Counted from the first letter of the stretch, positions 51,425-62,193 are shown. The stretch is DNA of 64,000 nucleotides from Pantoea ananatis LMG 2665 (GCF_000710035.2 NZ_JMJJ01000001.1:248001-312000), one strand, 5' to 3'. Notes: generated from the sequence alone by a model not told the origin. Program-made: numbers and translations.

Positions 51425-52219
51425 ATGCAGCTTCCGCAGCATCAACAAACGACCTTCCAACTGGAGAATGCCAGCTTTCGTGTACCCGGTCGCACGCTTC
51501 TCCAGCCGCTGTCTCTCTCTTTTACACCAGGCAAAGTGACCGCACTGATAGGTCATAACGGTTCAGGCAAATCCACGCTGTTAAAAATGTTGGGGCGGCA
51601 TCATGCGGCCAGCGAAGGCCGGGTGCTCCTTAACGGTCGGCCTGTAGAGAGCTTAAAAAGCAAAGTGTTTGCCCGTGAGGTCGCCTATTTACCGCAGCAG
51701 TTACCGGCTGCCGAAGGCATGACGGTGCGTGAGCTGGTGGCCATCGGGCGTTATCCCTGGCATGGGGCGCTGGGACGTTTCAGTCAGGAGGACCGGGCAC
51801 GCGTTGAGCAGGCGATTTCGCTCGTCGGATTAACGCCTTTTGCCTCTCGTCTGGTAGACAGCTTATCGGGTGGGGAACGGCAACGGGCCTGGCTGGCGAT
51901 GATGGTGGCGCAAAACAGCCGCTGTCTGCTGCTGGATGAACCCACTTCCGCACTGGACATTGCCCACCAGGTGGACGTGCTGGCCCTGATTCAGACGCTG
52001 AGCCGGGAGCATGGCTTAACCGTCATTACCGTATTGCATGACATCAACATGGCGGCCCGTTACTGCGACCATCTGGTGGCATTACGTGGCGGCGGGCTTA
52101 TCGCGCAAGGCGGCCCGGAGCACATCATGCAGGCGGACGTTTTGCAGGATATCTATGGTATTCCAATGGGGATCTTTCCCCATCCTGGCGGCGGCGCGCC
52201 GGTGAGCTTTGTGTGTTAA
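51425..52219 (+). CDS. fhuC: Ferric hydroxamate ABC transporter ATP-binding protein
   Basis: FhuC is a 264-aa ATPase with GHNGSGKST (Walker A), DSLSGGERQRAWLAMMVAQ (signature) and LLLDEPTSALDIAHQ (Walker B). It matches E. coli FhuC in MTVRELVAIGRYPWHGALGR and PMGIFPHP. The start at ATG 51425 has AGGGA 6 nt upstream. It is 39 nt after fhuA. Confidence 0.96.
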   Translation: MQLPQHQQTTFQLENASFRVPGRTLLQPLSLSFTPGKVTALIGHNGSGKSTLLKMLGRHHAASEGRVLLNGRPVESLKSKVFAREVAYLPQQLPAAEGMTVRELVAIGRYPWHGALGRFSQEDRARVEQAISLVGLTPFASRLVDSLSGGERQRAWLAMMVAQNSRCLLLDEPTSALDIAHQVDVLALIQTLSREHGLTVITVLHDINMAARYCDHLVALRGGGLIAQGGPEHIMQADVLQDIYGIPMGIFPHPGGGAPVSFVC

Positions 52220-52229
52220 GGACAGGATA

Positions 52230-53108
52230 ATGCCCGATTTATTCCGCCGTCGCCTGATGATGGCGATGGCGTTATCGCCACTGATGAGCCCCCTTTCACT
52301 CCAGGCGGCGCAGCCCGATCCCGCTCGCATCATCGCGCTGGAGTGGTTACCCACCGAGCTGCTGTTGGCGTTAGGCGTTAAGCCCTTTGGGGTCGCCGAT
52401 GTGCATAATTATAATATCTGGGTCGGGCAGCCAGCCTTGCCTGCTGGCGTGGTGGATGTTGGGCTGCGTACCGAGCCTAACCTTGAACTGATGACCCAGA
52501 TGCATCCCTCCCTGATTCTCTGTTCAAACGGCTATGGACCGCCTAAAGAGAAACTCCAGCGTATTGCGCCCATTATGGGGTTTGACCTGCACGGCGGCGA
52601 CGGTAAACCCTTGTCGCGCGCGCGTGTCTCGCTGCGCGCGCTCGGGGCCAGGCTGGGGCGGGAAGCTCAGGCTGAAGCGCATCTGCAATACGTGGATGCG
52701 GAAATCGCCGCAGCCCGTCAGCGTCTGGCTCCCTATGCCGGACGCGCTATCTTGCTGATGTCACTGCTTGACAGCCGCCATGCCATCACCTTCGGTAAGA
52801 ACAGCTTATTCCTTGAAGTCATGGAACGGCTTGGCCTGAAGAATGCCTGGCAGGGAGAAACCAATTTCTGGGGAAGTTCAGTGATTGGCCTGGAAAGGCT
52901 GGCGGCGTTTCACGATGTCGAAGCCATCTGCTTCGACCACGACAATGCGGCCGTTATGCAGCAGCTGTCGCGCAGCCCGCTGTGGCAGGCAATGCCTTTT
53001 GTCCAAAGCGGTCATTTTCAACGCGTACCGGCGGTCTGGTACTACGGGGCAACATTGTCGGCCCTGCATTTTATACGCGTGCTGGAACATGCGCTGGAGA
53101 AGGTCTGA
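52230..53108 (+). CDS. fhuD: Ferric hydroxamate periplasmic binding protein
   Basis: FhuD is a 292-aa class III binding protein. The N-terminus has twin arginines in FRRRLMMAMALSPLMSPLSLQA, so Tat export is possible, as suggested for E. coli FhuD. Conserved parts include RIIALEWLPTELLLALGVKP, DVGLRTEPNLELM and TNFWGSSVIGLERL. AAGGA lies 7 nt before ATG 52230. Its stop overlaps the fhuB start by one base (TGATG). Confidence 0.95.
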   Translation: MPDLFRRRLMMAMALSPLMSPLSLQAAQPDPARIIALEWLPTELLLALGVKPFGVADVHNYNIWVGQPALPAGVVDVGLRTEPNLELMTQMHPSLILCSNGYGPPKEKLQRIAPIMGFDLHGGDGKPLSRARVSLRALGARLGREAQAEAHLQYVDAEIAAARQRLAPYAGRAILLMSLLDSRHAITFGKNSLFLEVMERLGLKNAWQGETNFWGSSVIGLERLAAFHDVEAICFDHDNAAVMQQLSRSPLWQAMPFVQSGHFQRVPAVWYYGATLSALHFIRVLEHALEKV

Positions 53109-55087
53109 TGCGGCATCGTTATTTTCCTGTCACCGTGCTGAGCGTCCTGTTTCTGCTCGCGCTGGCGCTCACCGCGATAAACCTTCAGCAGGCCCTGCCT
53201 CCGGGGCAGTGGACTCAGGCCTTGTGGTCACCGGATACCGCTAATGTCCAGCAGATGGTGTTTCACTACAGTTTGCTGCCGCGCTGGGCGCTGGCGCTGT
53301 TGGTGGGTGCCGGTCTGGGATTAGCGGGCTTGCTGTTTCAACAGGTACTGCGAAACCCGCTGGCGGAACCGGGAACGCTAGGGGTTTCATCCGGCGCACA
53401 GTTGGGGATCACCGTCGCCACATTGTGGCACCTGCCGGGCGGAGCACTCACCCAGCAGCTTGCCGCCTCAGGTGGTGCGTTGCTGGTGGGGGCGCTGGTC
53501 TTTAGCGTGGCCTGGAGTAAACGCTTATCGCCCGTTACCCTGATTCTGGCAGGGCTGGTCCTGAGTCTCTACAGCGGGGCGGTTAATCAGATCTTCGCCA
53601 TCTTCAATCACGACCAGTTGCAAAATATGTTCTTGTGGAGCACGGGCGCATTGAACCAGATGAGCTGGGACAGCGTTACCCAGCTCTGGCCGCGCCTGGT
53701 GCTGGCGCTGATACTGTCACTGGCGCTTCTGCGGCCGCTGACGCTCATGGGGTTGGACGATGGCGTGGCAAAAAACCTCGGGCTGGCCCTGTCCGTCACC
53801 CGGTTAGCGATTCTGGCGCTGGCAATACTGCTGAGCGCACAGCTGGTGAGCGTCGCCGGCATCATTGGTTTTATCGGCCTGTTTGCGCCGCTGCTGGCAA
53901 GGCTGCTCGGTGGACGCCGCTTGCTGAGCCGCATGCTGCTGGCTCCGCTGATTGGCGCATTGCTGCTGTGGCTGGCGGATGCCTGCGTCCTGTGGCTTAC
54001 GACGCACTGGCGCGAGGTTTCCACCGGCACGGTGACGGCGTTACTGGGCGTGCCGATTCTGCTCTGGCTGCTCCCGCGCCTGCGGACGGGGTCCGTTCCC
54101 CCCGCACTGGATCAGGGCGACAGCGTGCCGGTTGAACGCCATCATTTTCTGCGCTGGAGCCTGACCGGTCTGGTGGTGCTAGGCATGCTGGCCTGGCTCT
54201 GTCTGGCGTTTGGACGGGACGCGCAAGGCTGGATCTGGACCCAGGGTGACATGCTCAATGCGCTGCTTCCGTGGCGCGCACCGCGTGTGCTGGCGGCCCT
54301 GGCGGTAGGCTTAATGCTGGGCGTAGCCGGTAGCCTGATCCAGCGACTCACGGGTAACCCGATGGCCAGCCCGGAAGTCTTGGGCATCAGTTCCGGCGCG
54401 GCCTGCGGTGTGGTCGTGATGTTATTCCTGGTACCCGGTAATGCGCTGGCGTTTCTGTTGCCTGCCGGTGCGCTGGGCGCAGCGGTAACCCTGGCGATCA
54501 TTATGCTGGTTGCCAGCCGTGGCGGGTTTTCACCCGAACGCATGCTGTTGGCCGGGATGGCGTTAAACAGCGCTTTTGTCACCATTCTGATGTTGTTGAT
54601 GGCCAGTGGCGATCCCCGGATGTCGGGTTTACTGACCTGGATCTCCGGCTCGACCTATAACGTCAGCGCCACCCAGGCGCTGCAAAGTGCAGGCTGTGCA
54701 GTCGTGCTGGTGTCGTTAGCGCCGCTGGCCAGCCGCTGGCTCACGCTGCTGCCTTTGGGAAGCGCCACGGCGCGCTCGGCCGGCATGGCGCTCAACGCCT
54801 CGCGGCTGGCGCTGCTGCTGCTGGCCGCGGCCTTAACGGCCAGTGCCACGCTGACGATTGGGCCATTGAGCTTCGTGGGGCTGATGGCACCACACATGGC
54901 GCGCATGCTGGGGTTCCGTCGCGCGTTGCCGCAGCTGTTACTGTCGGGTGTGCTTGGAGCAGGTTTAATGATGATAGCTGACTGGTGTGGGCGAATGGTG
55001 GCGTTCCCAAACCAAATTCCGGCGGGATTGATGGCCACATTTTTAGGGGCACCCTATTTTATTTGGTTATTGCGGCGCGCTCGTTAA
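53108..55087 (+). CDS. fhuB: Ferric hydroxamate permease FhuB (fused two-half permease)
   Basis: FhuB is an inner-membrane permease of 659 aa built from two homologous halves of about 330 residues, each with the FecCD-type motifs (NPLAEPGTLGVSSGAQLG and NPMASPEVLGISSGAACG) and an ATPase-contact loop (FIGLFAPLLARLLGG and FVGLMAPHMARMLGF). The ATG overlaps the fhuD stop. A bidirectional terminator separates it from hemL. Confidence 0.96.
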   Translation: MRHRYFPVTVLSVLFLLALALTAINLQQALPPGQWTQALWSPDTANVQQMVFHYSLLPRWALALLVGAGLGLAGLLFQQVLRNPLAEPGTLGVSSGAQLGITVATLWHLPGGALTQQLAASGGALLVGALVFSVAWSKRLSPVTLILAGLVLSLYSGAVNQIFAIFNHDQLQNMFLWSTGALNQMSWDSVTQLWPRLVLALILSLALLRPLTLMGLDDGVAKNLGLALSVTRLAILALAILLSAQLVSVAGIIGFIGLFAPLLARLLGGRRLLSRMLLAPLIGALLLWLADACVLWLTTHWREVSTGTVTALLGVPILLWLLPRLRTGSVPPALDQGDSVPVERHHFLRWSLTGLVVLGMLAWLCLAFGRDAQGWIWTQGDMLNALLPWRAPRVLAALAVGLMLGVAGSLIQRLTGNPMASPEVLGISSGAACGVVVMLFLVPGNALAFLLPAGALGAAVTLAIIMLVASRGGFSPERMLLAGMALNSAFVTILMLLMASGDPRMSGLLTWISGSTYNVSATQALQSAGCAVVLVSLAPLASRWLTLLPLGSATARSAGMALNASRLALLLLAAALTASATLTIGPLSFVGLMAPHMARMLGFRRALPQLLLSGVLGAGLMMIADWCGRMVAFPNQIPAGLMATFLGAPYFIWLLRRAR

Positions 55088-55118
55088 AAAAAGACCGGCG
55101 TTTGCCGGTCTGCATTTT
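55086..55118. terminator. Bidirectional terminator between fhuB and hemL
   Basis: GACCGGC / GCCGGTC with loop GTTT (55093-55110), flanked by seven A's on the left and TGCATTTTTT on the right, serves both convergent genes. Confidence 0.85.
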
Positions 55119-55119
55119 T

Positions 55120-56400
55120 TTACAGCTTAGCGAAGCAGCGACGGGCGGCATCGACAGTGTGCTGAATGTCCTCTGCGCTGTGCGCCAGCGACATAAAGCC
55201 GGCTTCAAAGGCGGACGGCGCAAAGTAAACGCCTTCTTCAAGCATCAGGTGGAAAAAGCGCTTGAAGCGTTCAACATCGCACTGCGTCACATCTTTATAG
55301 CAGGTGACGCTGTCGGCATCGGTAAAGAACAGGCCAAACATGCCGCCAACCTGATTCACCACCACCGGAATATTTTCCTGTTTTGCCGCGTCGAGCAGTC
55401 CCTGCGCTAACTGTGAGGTCAGACGATTGAGTTTGTCATGCATGCCCGGCTGGGCAATCTGGGTTAAGCAGGCATAGCCGGCAGCCATAGCGACAGGGTT
55501 ACCGGACAGCGTACCCGCCTGATAAACCGGTCCGGTCGGTGCCAGTGCCTCCATGACTTCACGACGGCCGCCAAAAGCACCCACCGGCATACCGCCACCG
55601 ATGATTTTGCCGAGGCAGGTGAGATCCGGTTTGACGTTGTAGTACTCTTGCGCACCACCCAGGGCAACGCGGAAACCCGTCATCACTTCATCGATAATCA
55701 GCAGTGCGCCAAACTCATCACAGAGCGCGCGCAGGCCGGGTAAGAATTCGGGTTGGGGCGGAATACAGTTCATGTTTCCGGCCACGGGCTCGACAATAAT
55801 GGCGGCGATAGCCTGCGGATACTGTTCAAACGCCGCGCGCACCGAATCCAGATCGTTATATGTGCAGGTCAGCGTATGCTTGGCAAAATCGGCGGGCACG
55901 CCCGGTGAGTTAGGCTGCCCCAGCGTCAGCGCGCCGGAACCGGCTTTCACCAGCAGATGGTCGGCATGACCGTGGTAGCACCCTTCAAACTTGATGATTT
56001 TATCGCGACCGGTAAAACCGCGCGCCAGACGAATCGCGCTCATGGTGGCTTCGGTGCCGGAGTTCACCATGCGCACCATTTCCATGCTGGGAACCAGTTT
56101 ACAAACCAGCTGCGCCATGGTGACTTCCATCTCGGTTGGTGCCCCGAAGCTCAGGCCGCGCTGGGCAGCCTCAATCACGGCCTGACGAATGCCATCATTG
56201 TTATGTCCCAGCACCATCGGGCCCCATGACCCAACATAGTCGATGTACTTTTTACCGTCGGCGTCATAAAGATATGCACCGTCAGCATGCTCAATGAACA
56301 GCGGAACGCCACCCACACCGGTAAACGCCCGTACCGGCGAGTTCACACCGCCGGGGATCAGGCGTTGTGCTTCGGCGAACAGTTCTTCAGACTTACTCAT
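55120..56400 (-). CDS. hemL: Glutamate-1-semialdehyde 2,1-aminomutase
   Basis: HemL makes 5-aminolevulinate from glutamate semialdehyde in haem synthesis. It is 426 aa, the E. coli length. The PLP lysine is Lys265 in [20 protein letters not shown]. Other motifs are [31 protein letters not shown] and [11 protein letters not shown]. It is divergent from erpA. E. coli has clcA between hemL and erpA; it is absent here. Confidence 0.97.
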   Translation of the reverse strand: MSKSEELFAEAQRLIPGGVNSPVRAFTGVGGVPLFIEHADGAYLYDADGKKYIDYVGSWGPMVLGHNNDGIRQAVIEAAQRGLSFGAPTEMEVTMAQLVCKLVPSMEMVRMVNSGTEATMSAIRLARGFTGRDKIIKFEGCYHGHADHLLVKAGSGALTLGQPNSPGVPADFAKHTLTCTYNDLDSVRAAFEQYPQAIAAIIVEPVAGNMNCIPPQPEFLPGLRALCDEFGALLIIDEVMTGFRVALGGAQEYYNVKPDLTCLGKIIGGGMPVGAFGGRREVMEALAPTGPVYQAGTLSGNPVAMAAGYACLTQIAQPGMHDKLNRLTSQLAQGLLDAAKQENIPVVVNQVGGMFGLFFTDADSVTCYKDVTQCDVERFKRFFHLMLEEGVYFAPSAFEAGFMSLAHSAEDIQHTVDAARRCFAKL

Positions 56401-56589
56401 TTTCGGCTCCAGCAGTTCATAAAATATCGGGCTATTCTACGGAAGAGGGGCTGCTGACGAAAGGCCGCTATAATCATCAAAGTGAATCCGGCACAGAGTG
56501 CGAAGCTGAAAGCTTGATTGCGCCGGGTCGCTGGCAGATAATAGCAATATTGAGGTCGTTTTCTGACCCGGACGTTTACGGAGTAACTC

Positions 56590-56937
56590 ATGAGTGATGA
56601 AGTAGTAGCACTGCCGTTGCAGTTTACCGACGCAGCAGCCAAAAAAGTTAAGAATCTGATTGCTGACGAAGAGAACCCGGCACTGAAGCTGCGTGTGTAT
56701 ATCACTGGTGGTGGTTGCAGCGGCTTTCAGTATGGTTTTACATTCGACGATCAAATGAACGACGGCGACATGACCATTGAAAAGCAGGGCGTCTCGCTGG
56801 TGGTTGATCCCATGAGCCTGCAGTATCTGGTGGGCGGTTCTGTGGATTACACGGAAGGGCTGGAAGGATCGCGCTTTATCGTCACCAACCCTAACGCCAA
56901 AACCACCTGTGGCTGCGGGTCGTCATTCAGTATCTGA
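56590..56937 (+). CDS. erpA: A-type iron-sulphur cluster insertion protein ErpA
   Basis: ErpA delivers Fe-S clusters to targets such as IspG/IspH. It is 115 aa with the three ligand cysteines Cys43 ([13 protein letters not shown]), Cys107 and Cys109 ([11 protein letters not shown]). A GGAG precedes the ATG (ACGGAGTAACTC). A GC-rich hairpin (56944-56963) follows the stop but has no T tract. Confidence 0.96.
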   Translation: MSDEVVALPLQFTDAAAKKVKNLIADEENPALKLRVYITGGGCSGFQYGFTFDDQMNDGDMTIEKQGVSLVVDPMSLQYLVGGSVDYTEGLEGSRFIVTNPNAKTTCGCGSSFSI

Positions 56938-56967
56938 TTATCGGGCCGCCTCAGCGGGCGGCCTCGG

Positions 56968-57219
56968 CTACCATTCAACCGTCACCAGACGATCGTTCGT
57001 CCCGCTGCTTCCCTGTCGCTTTAACACCGTTTGTGTCACGCGCGGCTGTGCGTTTATCTGACGACCGCACTCAACCTGCGGCACAGACTGACCCATTGAA
57101 CGGTTAACTTCACAACGTGAATAGATGACGAGTCTGACGTTAATAGAGCCGGTCGTCGATCCCGCGTAGGCCTGCTGCGCGATCAGAAGCCCTATGGCCA
57201 GAAGCGGTGCTTTGGTCAT
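56968..57219 (-). CDS. Small secreted protein of unknown function, spore-coat-U/pilin-like strands
   Basis: This 83-aa protein has a signal peptide (MTKAPLLAIGLLIAQQAYA, cleavage before GSTT). The start at ATG 57219 has AGGAA about 8 nt upstream; the longer frame is unsupported. The mature part begins GSINVRLVIYSRCEVN and ends DRLVTVEW, like the first and last beta strands of spore-coat-U or chaperone-usher subunits. It has Cys36 and Cys51, which could form one disulphide. At about 64 mature residues it is only half the size of a usual SCPU domain. No usher or chaperone gene is nearby. E. coli has yadS at this position. I do not recognise the gene. Confidence 0.6.
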   Translation of the reverse strand: MTKAPLLAIGLLIAQQAYAGSTTGSINVRLVIYSRCEVNRSMGQSVPQVECGRQINAQPRVTQTVLKRQGSSGTNDRLVTVEW

Positions 57220-57360
57220 ATTTAAATTCCTGGTGTAGTCGAATGCGCTAAGCGCTAAAACGGACATCGGGCATACGTGGCACGTGTCTCATACTTAAAA
57301 TTAACGGCAGTCAGGGTGATTTCTTTAGTTGACGGTGTAACGCATGCAGAACCGACAGCA

Positions 57361-58155
57361 TTATTTAACCGGGTGCAGGCCTTTACACAGTTGGTCGGCG
57401 GCTAACAGGATGCGCGGTCCCGGACGGCTGAGCCAGTCGTCGTTAATGGCAATCACGCTGACGTTAAGCTGCGGTCGCCAGAACTGCGCCGTGTGACTCG
57501 CCTGCTGTGCATCACCTGTTGTGACGATGACCTGGGGATGGCGCATCAGCACCTGTTCCCGGCTCACCTGGGGCCAGCTCACCGCACTGTCGGCAAAGAT
57601 ATTCTGCCCGCCACACAGCCTGATGATATCGTTTTGCAGCGTCGCCTTAGCCGCGGTAAACATGGGCGAAAAGCCAAACTGCAGAAAGACGGGAACGGGA
57701 TGTTGTGTGTGGTAGCGCTCCCGCAAAGCCGCTTCCTGCTGGCGCAGCTCCCCGGCGGCTTGTGCGGCACGTTGCGGAGCTGGACTCCACTTTGCTAATC
57801 CTGCCAGTGCATCAATCATGCCATCCAGCGTTGCGGCATTGACCCATTCAACCTTAATACCCAACTGCTGCAGCTGGTCTACCTGACGCTGCGGATTGCC
57901 GCCGCGCCACGCCAACACCACATCGGGTTTAAGCTGCAAAATACGTTCAAGATTGATGCCCTGCCAGTTAGCGACCTGTTCAATGTTTTTTGCTTCAGGC
58001 GGATAGCTGGACCAGGCGCTGACCGCAATCGGGGTAATACCTGCGGCAAAGGCGAGCTCAGTCAGATGGGGAGCAAGGGTGATGACGCGGGGTGGGGCAG
58101 CATACAGGCTGCTGCTCAACAGCAGCAGCCAGCACAACAACAGCCATTTAGCCAC
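57361..58155 (-). CDS. btuF: Vitamin B12 periplasmic binding protein BtuF
   Basis: BtuF binds cobalamin and delivers it to BtuCD. It is 264 aa with a signal peptide [19 protein letters not shown] and the body motifs [40 protein letters not shown] and [17 protein letters not shown] choose GTG 58155, which overlaps the mtn stop by 8 nt and gives MAKW..., like E. coli MAKS...; an in-frame TTG nine codons upstream would add polar residues in front of the signal. No Shine-Dalgarno sequence is visible, so coupling to mtn is likely. btuC and btuD are not in the window. Confidence 0.9.
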   Translation of the reverse strand: MAKWLLLCWLLLLSSSLYAAPPRVITLAPHLTELAFAAGITPIAVSAWSSYPPEAKNIEQVANWQGINLERILQLKPDVVLAWRGGNPQRQVDQLQQLGIKVEWVNAATLDGMIDALAGLAKWSPAPQRAAQAAGELRQQEAALRERYHTQHPVPVFLQFGFSPMFTAAKATLQNDIIRLCGGQNIFADSAVSWPQVSREQVLMRHPQVIVTTGDAQQASHTAQFWRPQLNVSVIAINDDWLSRPGPRILLAADQLCKGLHPVK

Positions 58156-58846
58156 GAGCCAGACGGGCCAGCAAATTTTCAACCATCAGTGACGACTGGC
58201 TGGCCGCGACGCTCAGAAACTCGTCAAAACTCAGGTGTGATTCCTTATCGGCCACGTCGGAAATCGCTCTGACGACCACAAAAGGCACCTGGAACTGATG
58301 ACAGACATGGCCGATGGCGGTCGCTTCCATTTCAACCGCAATAGCCTGTGGGAAAGTCGCCCGGATGCGCGCCAGGGGCTCAGCCCCGTTGATAAACGCA
58401 TCGCCGCTCACCACCAGGCCGCGAACCGCGTTCAGGTTGAGCTGCTTAATGCAGGCTTCCGCCTCGGCAATCAGGGTGCTGTCAGCCGTAAAGGCAGCCG
58501 GACAACCTGCCATCTGGCCCGGCTCATAGCCAAACGCGGTCACATCGGCATCGTGATAGCGCACTTCTTCTGACACCACGATGTCACCTACGGCTAACGT
58601 CGGGGCTAAACCGCCTGCGGAACCGGTATTAATAACGAGATCGGGTTTACACAGCTGCAGCAACAGCGTGGTGCCAAGGGCTGCCGAGGTTTTACCAATG
58701 CCTGATTTCAGCAAGGCAACGTCAACACCATTGAGTGTGCCAGTGTAAATTTCACAGCCCGCCAGAGACAGAGTCTGACGATTTTCAATTTTGTCACGCA
58801 GCAGGGTCACTTCCTGCTCCATTGCGCCAATGATGCCTGCTTTCAT
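58148..58846 (-). CDS. mtn: 5'-methylthioadenosine/S-adenosylhomocysteine nucleosidase
   Basis: Mtn (Pfs) hydrolyses MTA, a by-product of spermidine synthesis, and S-adenosylhomocysteine. It is 232 aa with [46 protein letters not shown] and [17 protein letters not shown] carrying the catalytic Glu and Asp. It is divergent from dgt and coupled to btuF. Confidence 0.97.
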   Translation of the reverse strand: MKAGIIGAMEQEVTLLRDKIENRQTLSLAGCEIYTGTLNGVDVALLKSGIGKTSAALGTTLLLQLCKPDLVINTGSAGGLAPTLAVGDIVVSEEVRYHDADVTAFGYEPGQMAGCPAAFTADSTLIAEAEACIKQLNLNAVRGLVVSGDAFINGAEPLARIRATFPQAIAVEMEATAIGHVCHQFQVPFVVVRAISDVADKESHLSFDEFLSVAASQSSLMVENLLARLARG

Positions 58847-58938
58847 TTTGCGTCTCGCTAATGTAATGAATGTAAAAATCGGGCATAGTCTATCATGGCA
58901 CTGACGGGATCATTTCACGAAAAAATAAGGGGACAGGT

Positions 58939-60429
58939 ATGGCGGCGATCAATTTCAGGAAGAAGATCAGCTTCACTCGCCCTTATAGCAACCGTAAAGA
59001 TCCGCAAGGTGAATATTTTATTACCCGCCATTTTGAAAGCGATCGTGGACGCATCATTAATTCGGCGGCCATTCGCCGACTGCAACAAAAAACCCAGGTC
59101 TTTCCGCTTGAGCGCAACGCCGCCGTCCGTTCACGCCTGACGCATTCGCTTGAAGTGCAGCAAACCGGTCGATATATCAGCAAAGAGATTCTGCAAACCT
59201 TAAAAATGCAGGGTGGGCTGGCAAAATATGGACTGGACGACATGGAAGGGGCCTTTGAAAGTCTGGTCGAAATGGCGTGTCTGTTGCATGACGTCGGGAA
59301 TCCTCCGTTCGGGCATTTTGGCGAAGCTGCCATTAACGACTGGTTTGAAGATAATCTGGCTGCCGAACTGGTCGATCCGCTGGTGGCTGGCGTCGAAAGC
59401 GAAGAGCAGCGCCAGTCCTTTGATCAAATGAACGCTATGATTCGTCAGGATTTATGCCATTTTGAAGGCAATGCCCAGGCGATCCGTATGGTGCACACCT
59501 TGCTGCAGCTCAACCTGAGCTACTCTCAGGTGGCCTGTATTCTTAAATATACCGCGCCGGCATGGTGGCAGGGTGAGAAACCGGCCGAATTTAGCGTATT
59601 AATGAAAAAGCCGGGCTTTTATTTGTCTGAGCGGGAATATATCAGCGATCTCCGTGCCGCGACGCATCTGAAGGAGCATCATCGCTTCCCGCTGACCTAT
59701 ATCATGGAAGCGGCTGATGACATTTCATATTGTATTGCCGATTTGGATGACGCCGTCGAAAAAGCCATTTTCAATGTCGACAGTTTGTATGAATTCCTCA
59801 GCAAAGCCTGGGGGCCAATAAATAACAATGATGCGTTCAGCCGTACCGTAGGTGAGGCCTGGCGCGAAGCAGGAAGTAAAAAACGCCGCAGCCGAAGCGA
59901 TCAATTTTTCATGTCCCTCCGGGTTAATGTTCAGAATGTTCTGGTCACCTATGCCGTTAAACGTTTTATCGACAATCTGCCCGCTATTTTTGACGGAAAC
60001 TTCAACCATGCATTATTAGAAGACGGCGGCGAAGAGGGGCGTTTATTACAAATATTTAAAACTGTAGCACGGCAGCAGGTGTTTAATCATTCCGAAGTTG
60101 AACAGCTGGAGCTGCAGGGTTATCGCGTCATAAAGGGGTTGCTTGAAATATACCAACCGTTAATGATGTTGAATTATGAAGACTTTACTACACTGATAAA
60201 TGAAGATTTTTTGCGCAACCATCCGATTGAGACACGTCTTTTCCATAAACTTTCCGGAAAGCACAGAAAAGCCTATCTGTATAAAATGCGCACGCTGGTT
60301 GTTGAACACAAATATGAGCGTTTGTTATGGGAACGTTATTATCGCTTTCGTCTGATTCAGGATTACATTAGCGGCATGACCGATCTCTATGCCTGGGATG
60401 AGTACCGTCGTTTGATGGCGGTGGAATAA
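58939..60429 (+). CDS. dgt: Deoxyguanosinetriphosphate triphosphohydrolase
   Basis: Dgt hydrolyses dGTP to deoxyguanosine and triphosphate and helps set dNTP pools. It is 496 aa (505 in E. coli). HD-domain residues are in [37 protein letters not shown] and [17 protein letters not shown]. It lies upstream of degP, as in E. coli, with 133 nt between them holding a sigma-E promoter. Confidence 0.96.
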   Translation: MAAINFRKKISFTRPYSNRKDPQGEYFITRHFESDRGRIINSAAIRRLQQKTQVFPLERNAAVRSRLTHSLEVQQTGRYISKEILQTLKMQGGLAKYGLDDMEGAFESLVEMACLLHDVGNPPFGHFGEAAINDWFEDNLAAELVDPLVAGVESEEQRQSFDQMNAMIRQDLCHFEGNAQAIRMVHTLLQLNLSYSQVACILKYTAPAWWQGEKPAEFSVLMKKPGFYLSEREYISDLRAATHLKEHHRFPLTYIMEAADDISYCIADLDDAVEKAIFNVDSLYEFLSKAWGPINNNDAFSRTVGEAWREAGSKKRRSRSDQFFMSLRVNVQNVLVTYAVKRFIDNLPAIFDGNFNHALLEDGGEEGRLLQIFKTVARQQVFNHSEVEQLELQGYRVIKGLLEIYQPLMMLNYEDFTTLINEDFLRNHPIETRLFHKLSGKHRKAYLYKMRTLVVEHKYERLLWERYYRFRLIQDYISGMTDLYAWDEYRRLMAVE

Positions 60430-60484
60430 GCAGAGAATTGTAAAGAGCGCGAATAAATTTTTACCTTTGCCTAAAACTTTTCGA

Positions 60485-60512
60485 GGAACTTCGCGCTAAA
60501 ACATTTATCTCA
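60485..60512 (+). promoter_or_regulatory. Sigma-E promoter of degP
   Basis: GGAACTT (60485-60491), a 16-nt spacer and TCTCA (60508-60512) match the sigma-E pattern GGAACTT-N16-TCTGA with one mismatch. The expected start is about 45 nt before the degP ATG. I did not find a convincing CpxR box. Confidence 0.75.
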
Positions 60513-60562
60513 ACATTCGACCACAGCAATGGTCAGTATATCCATCATTGTGAGATACCAAA

Positions 60563-62017
60563 ATGAAAAAAACCTCGTTAATGTTAAGCGCTCTGGCGCT
60601 TAGTCTTGGCATGGCACTGACCCCTATGAGTGCTTTCGCTGCGGAGACATCCTCTTCCGTTTCATCTTCCCCAAGCCAGCCGTTGCCAAGCCTTGCCCCC
60701 ATGCTGGAGAAGGTGATGCCTTCCGTTGTGAGCATCAGCGTGGAAGGCAGTACAACGGTCAAAACGCCGCGTATGCCGCAGCAGTTCCAGCAATTTTTTG
60801 GCGATAATTCGCCTTTCTGTCAGGACGGTTCTCCGTTCATGGGCTCGCCGCTGTGCCAGGGCGCGGGCGGGAGCGGCGGCGGTGCGCCTGCAGGCCCGGA
60901 TACGCAGCAGCAAAAATTCAGAGCGCTGGGTTCTGGCGTGATCATTAACGCAGAAAAAGGCTATGTGGTAACCAACAACCATGTGGTCAACGATGCGACG
61001 AAAATTCAGGTCAAACTGAGCGATGGTCGTAGCTACGACGCCAAAGTCATCGGCAAAGATCCCAGCTCGGATATAGCGCTGATTCAGCTGGAAGGCGCGA
61101 AAAATCTGACCGCCATTAAAATGGCTGACTCCGATAATTTGCGCGTTGGCGATTATACCGTAGCAATCGGTAATCCCTATGGTCTGGGCGAAACCGTAAC
61201 CTCGGGCATCGTGTCGGCGTTGGGACGCAGCGGCCTCAACGTTGAAAACTACGAAAACTTTATCCAGACCGATGCCGCGATTAACCGCGGTAACTCGGGT
61301 GGCGCGCTGGTGAACCTCAACGGTGAGCTGATTGGTATTAACACCGCGATTCTGGCCCCAGACGGCGGCAACATTGGTATTGGTTTTGCCATCCCCAGCA
61401 ACATGGTGAAAAACCTGACCGCACAGATGGTGGAGTATGGTCAGGTGAAACGCGGTGAGCTGGGTATCATGGGAACAGAGCTCAACTCTGAACTGGCTAA
61501 AGCGATGAAGGTCGATGCGCAGCGCGGCGCCTTTGTTAGTCAGGTCGTGCCCAATTCCGCAGCAGCGAAAGGCGGTATTAAAGCGGGTGACGTGATCGTT
61601 TCTATGAACGGCAAGCCGCTCACCAGCTTTGCCTCGCTGCGCGCTGAAGTCGGCTCTTTACCGGTAGGCACGACGCTGAAGCTTGGCCTGCTGCGTGATG
61701 GCAAACCGCTGGATGTCTCCGTGCAGCTGCAGCAGAGCACCCAGGACAAAGTGCAGTCCGCTACGATTTACACCGGCATTGAAGGTGCAGATCTGAGTAA
61801 TAACGCAGGCAAAGAGAAAGGCGTGCGGGTCGATAGCGTGAAAGCGGGCAGTGCGGCGGCAAGAGTGGGTCTGAAAAAAGGCGACCTGATTCTTGGCGTC
61901 AACCAGCAGCCAGTAACCAACTTAGGGGAACTACGCAAGATCCTCGATACCAAACCACCGGTACTGGCGCTGAATGTGCAACGTGGCGACACATCGCTCT
62001 ACCTGCTGATGCAGTAA
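60563..62017 (+). CDS. degP: Periplasmic serine protease/chaperone DegP
   Basis: DegP degrades or refolds misfolded envelope proteins. It is 484 aa (474 in E. coli) with a 26-residue signal peptide ending SAFA. The catalytic triad is His140 (VTNNHVVN), Asp170 (DPSSDIALIQ) and Ser245 (NRGNSGGALV). The LA loop (about residues 80-115) carries two cysteines and a Gly/Ala-rich stretch longer than in E. coli. Two PDZ domains occupy about 295-385 and 400-480. Expression fits a sigma-E envelope-stress promoter. Confidence 0.97.
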   Translation: MKKTSLMLSALALSLGMALTPMSAFAAETSSSVSSSPSQPLPSLAPMLEKVMPSVVSISVEGSTTVKTPRMPQQFQQFFGDNSPFCQDGSPFMGSPLCQGAGGSGGGAPAGPDTQQQKFRALGSGVIINAEKGYVVTNNHVVNDATKIQVKLSDGRSYDAKVIGKDPSSDIALIQLEGAKNLTAIKMADSDNLRVGDYTVAIGNPYGLGETVTSGIVSALGRSGLNVENYENFIQTDAAINRGNSGGALVNLNGELIGINTAILAPDGGNIGIGFAIPSNMVKNLTAQMVEYGQVKRGELGIMGTELNSELAKAMKVDAQRGAFVSQVVPNSAAAKGGIKAGDVIVSMNGKPLTSFASLRAEVGSLPVGTTLKLGLLRDGKPLDVSVQLQQSTQDKVQSATIYTGIEGADLSNNAGKEKGVRVDSVKAGSAAARVGLKKGDLILGVNQQPVTNLGELRKILDTKPPVLALNVQRGDTSLYLLMQ

Positions 62018-62036
62018 TCACTGCTTGATGCTTATC

Positions 62037-62061
62037 AGGCGGACTTCGGTCCGCCTTTTTT
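62037..62061 (+). terminator. Intrinsic terminator after degP
   Basis: Stem AGGCGGAC / GTCCGCCT around the stable TTCG tetraloop, followed by T's. Confidence 0.92.
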
Positions 62062-62193
62062 ATGGCACAGATCACAAATGTGATGCCTGCCGCATTTCTG
62101 CCAAAGCCGGCGCGGCTATGGGCGAATGCATAATGTTCTCCGCGTGTCACACGGCTATTCTGTCCTTCCTCTCATATGACTCAGGAGATAAGG

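Noticed and set aside
56944..56963. Intrinsic terminator of erpA
   Set aside because: The GC stem is clear, but neither strand has a T tract after it, so I mention it only in the erpA entry.
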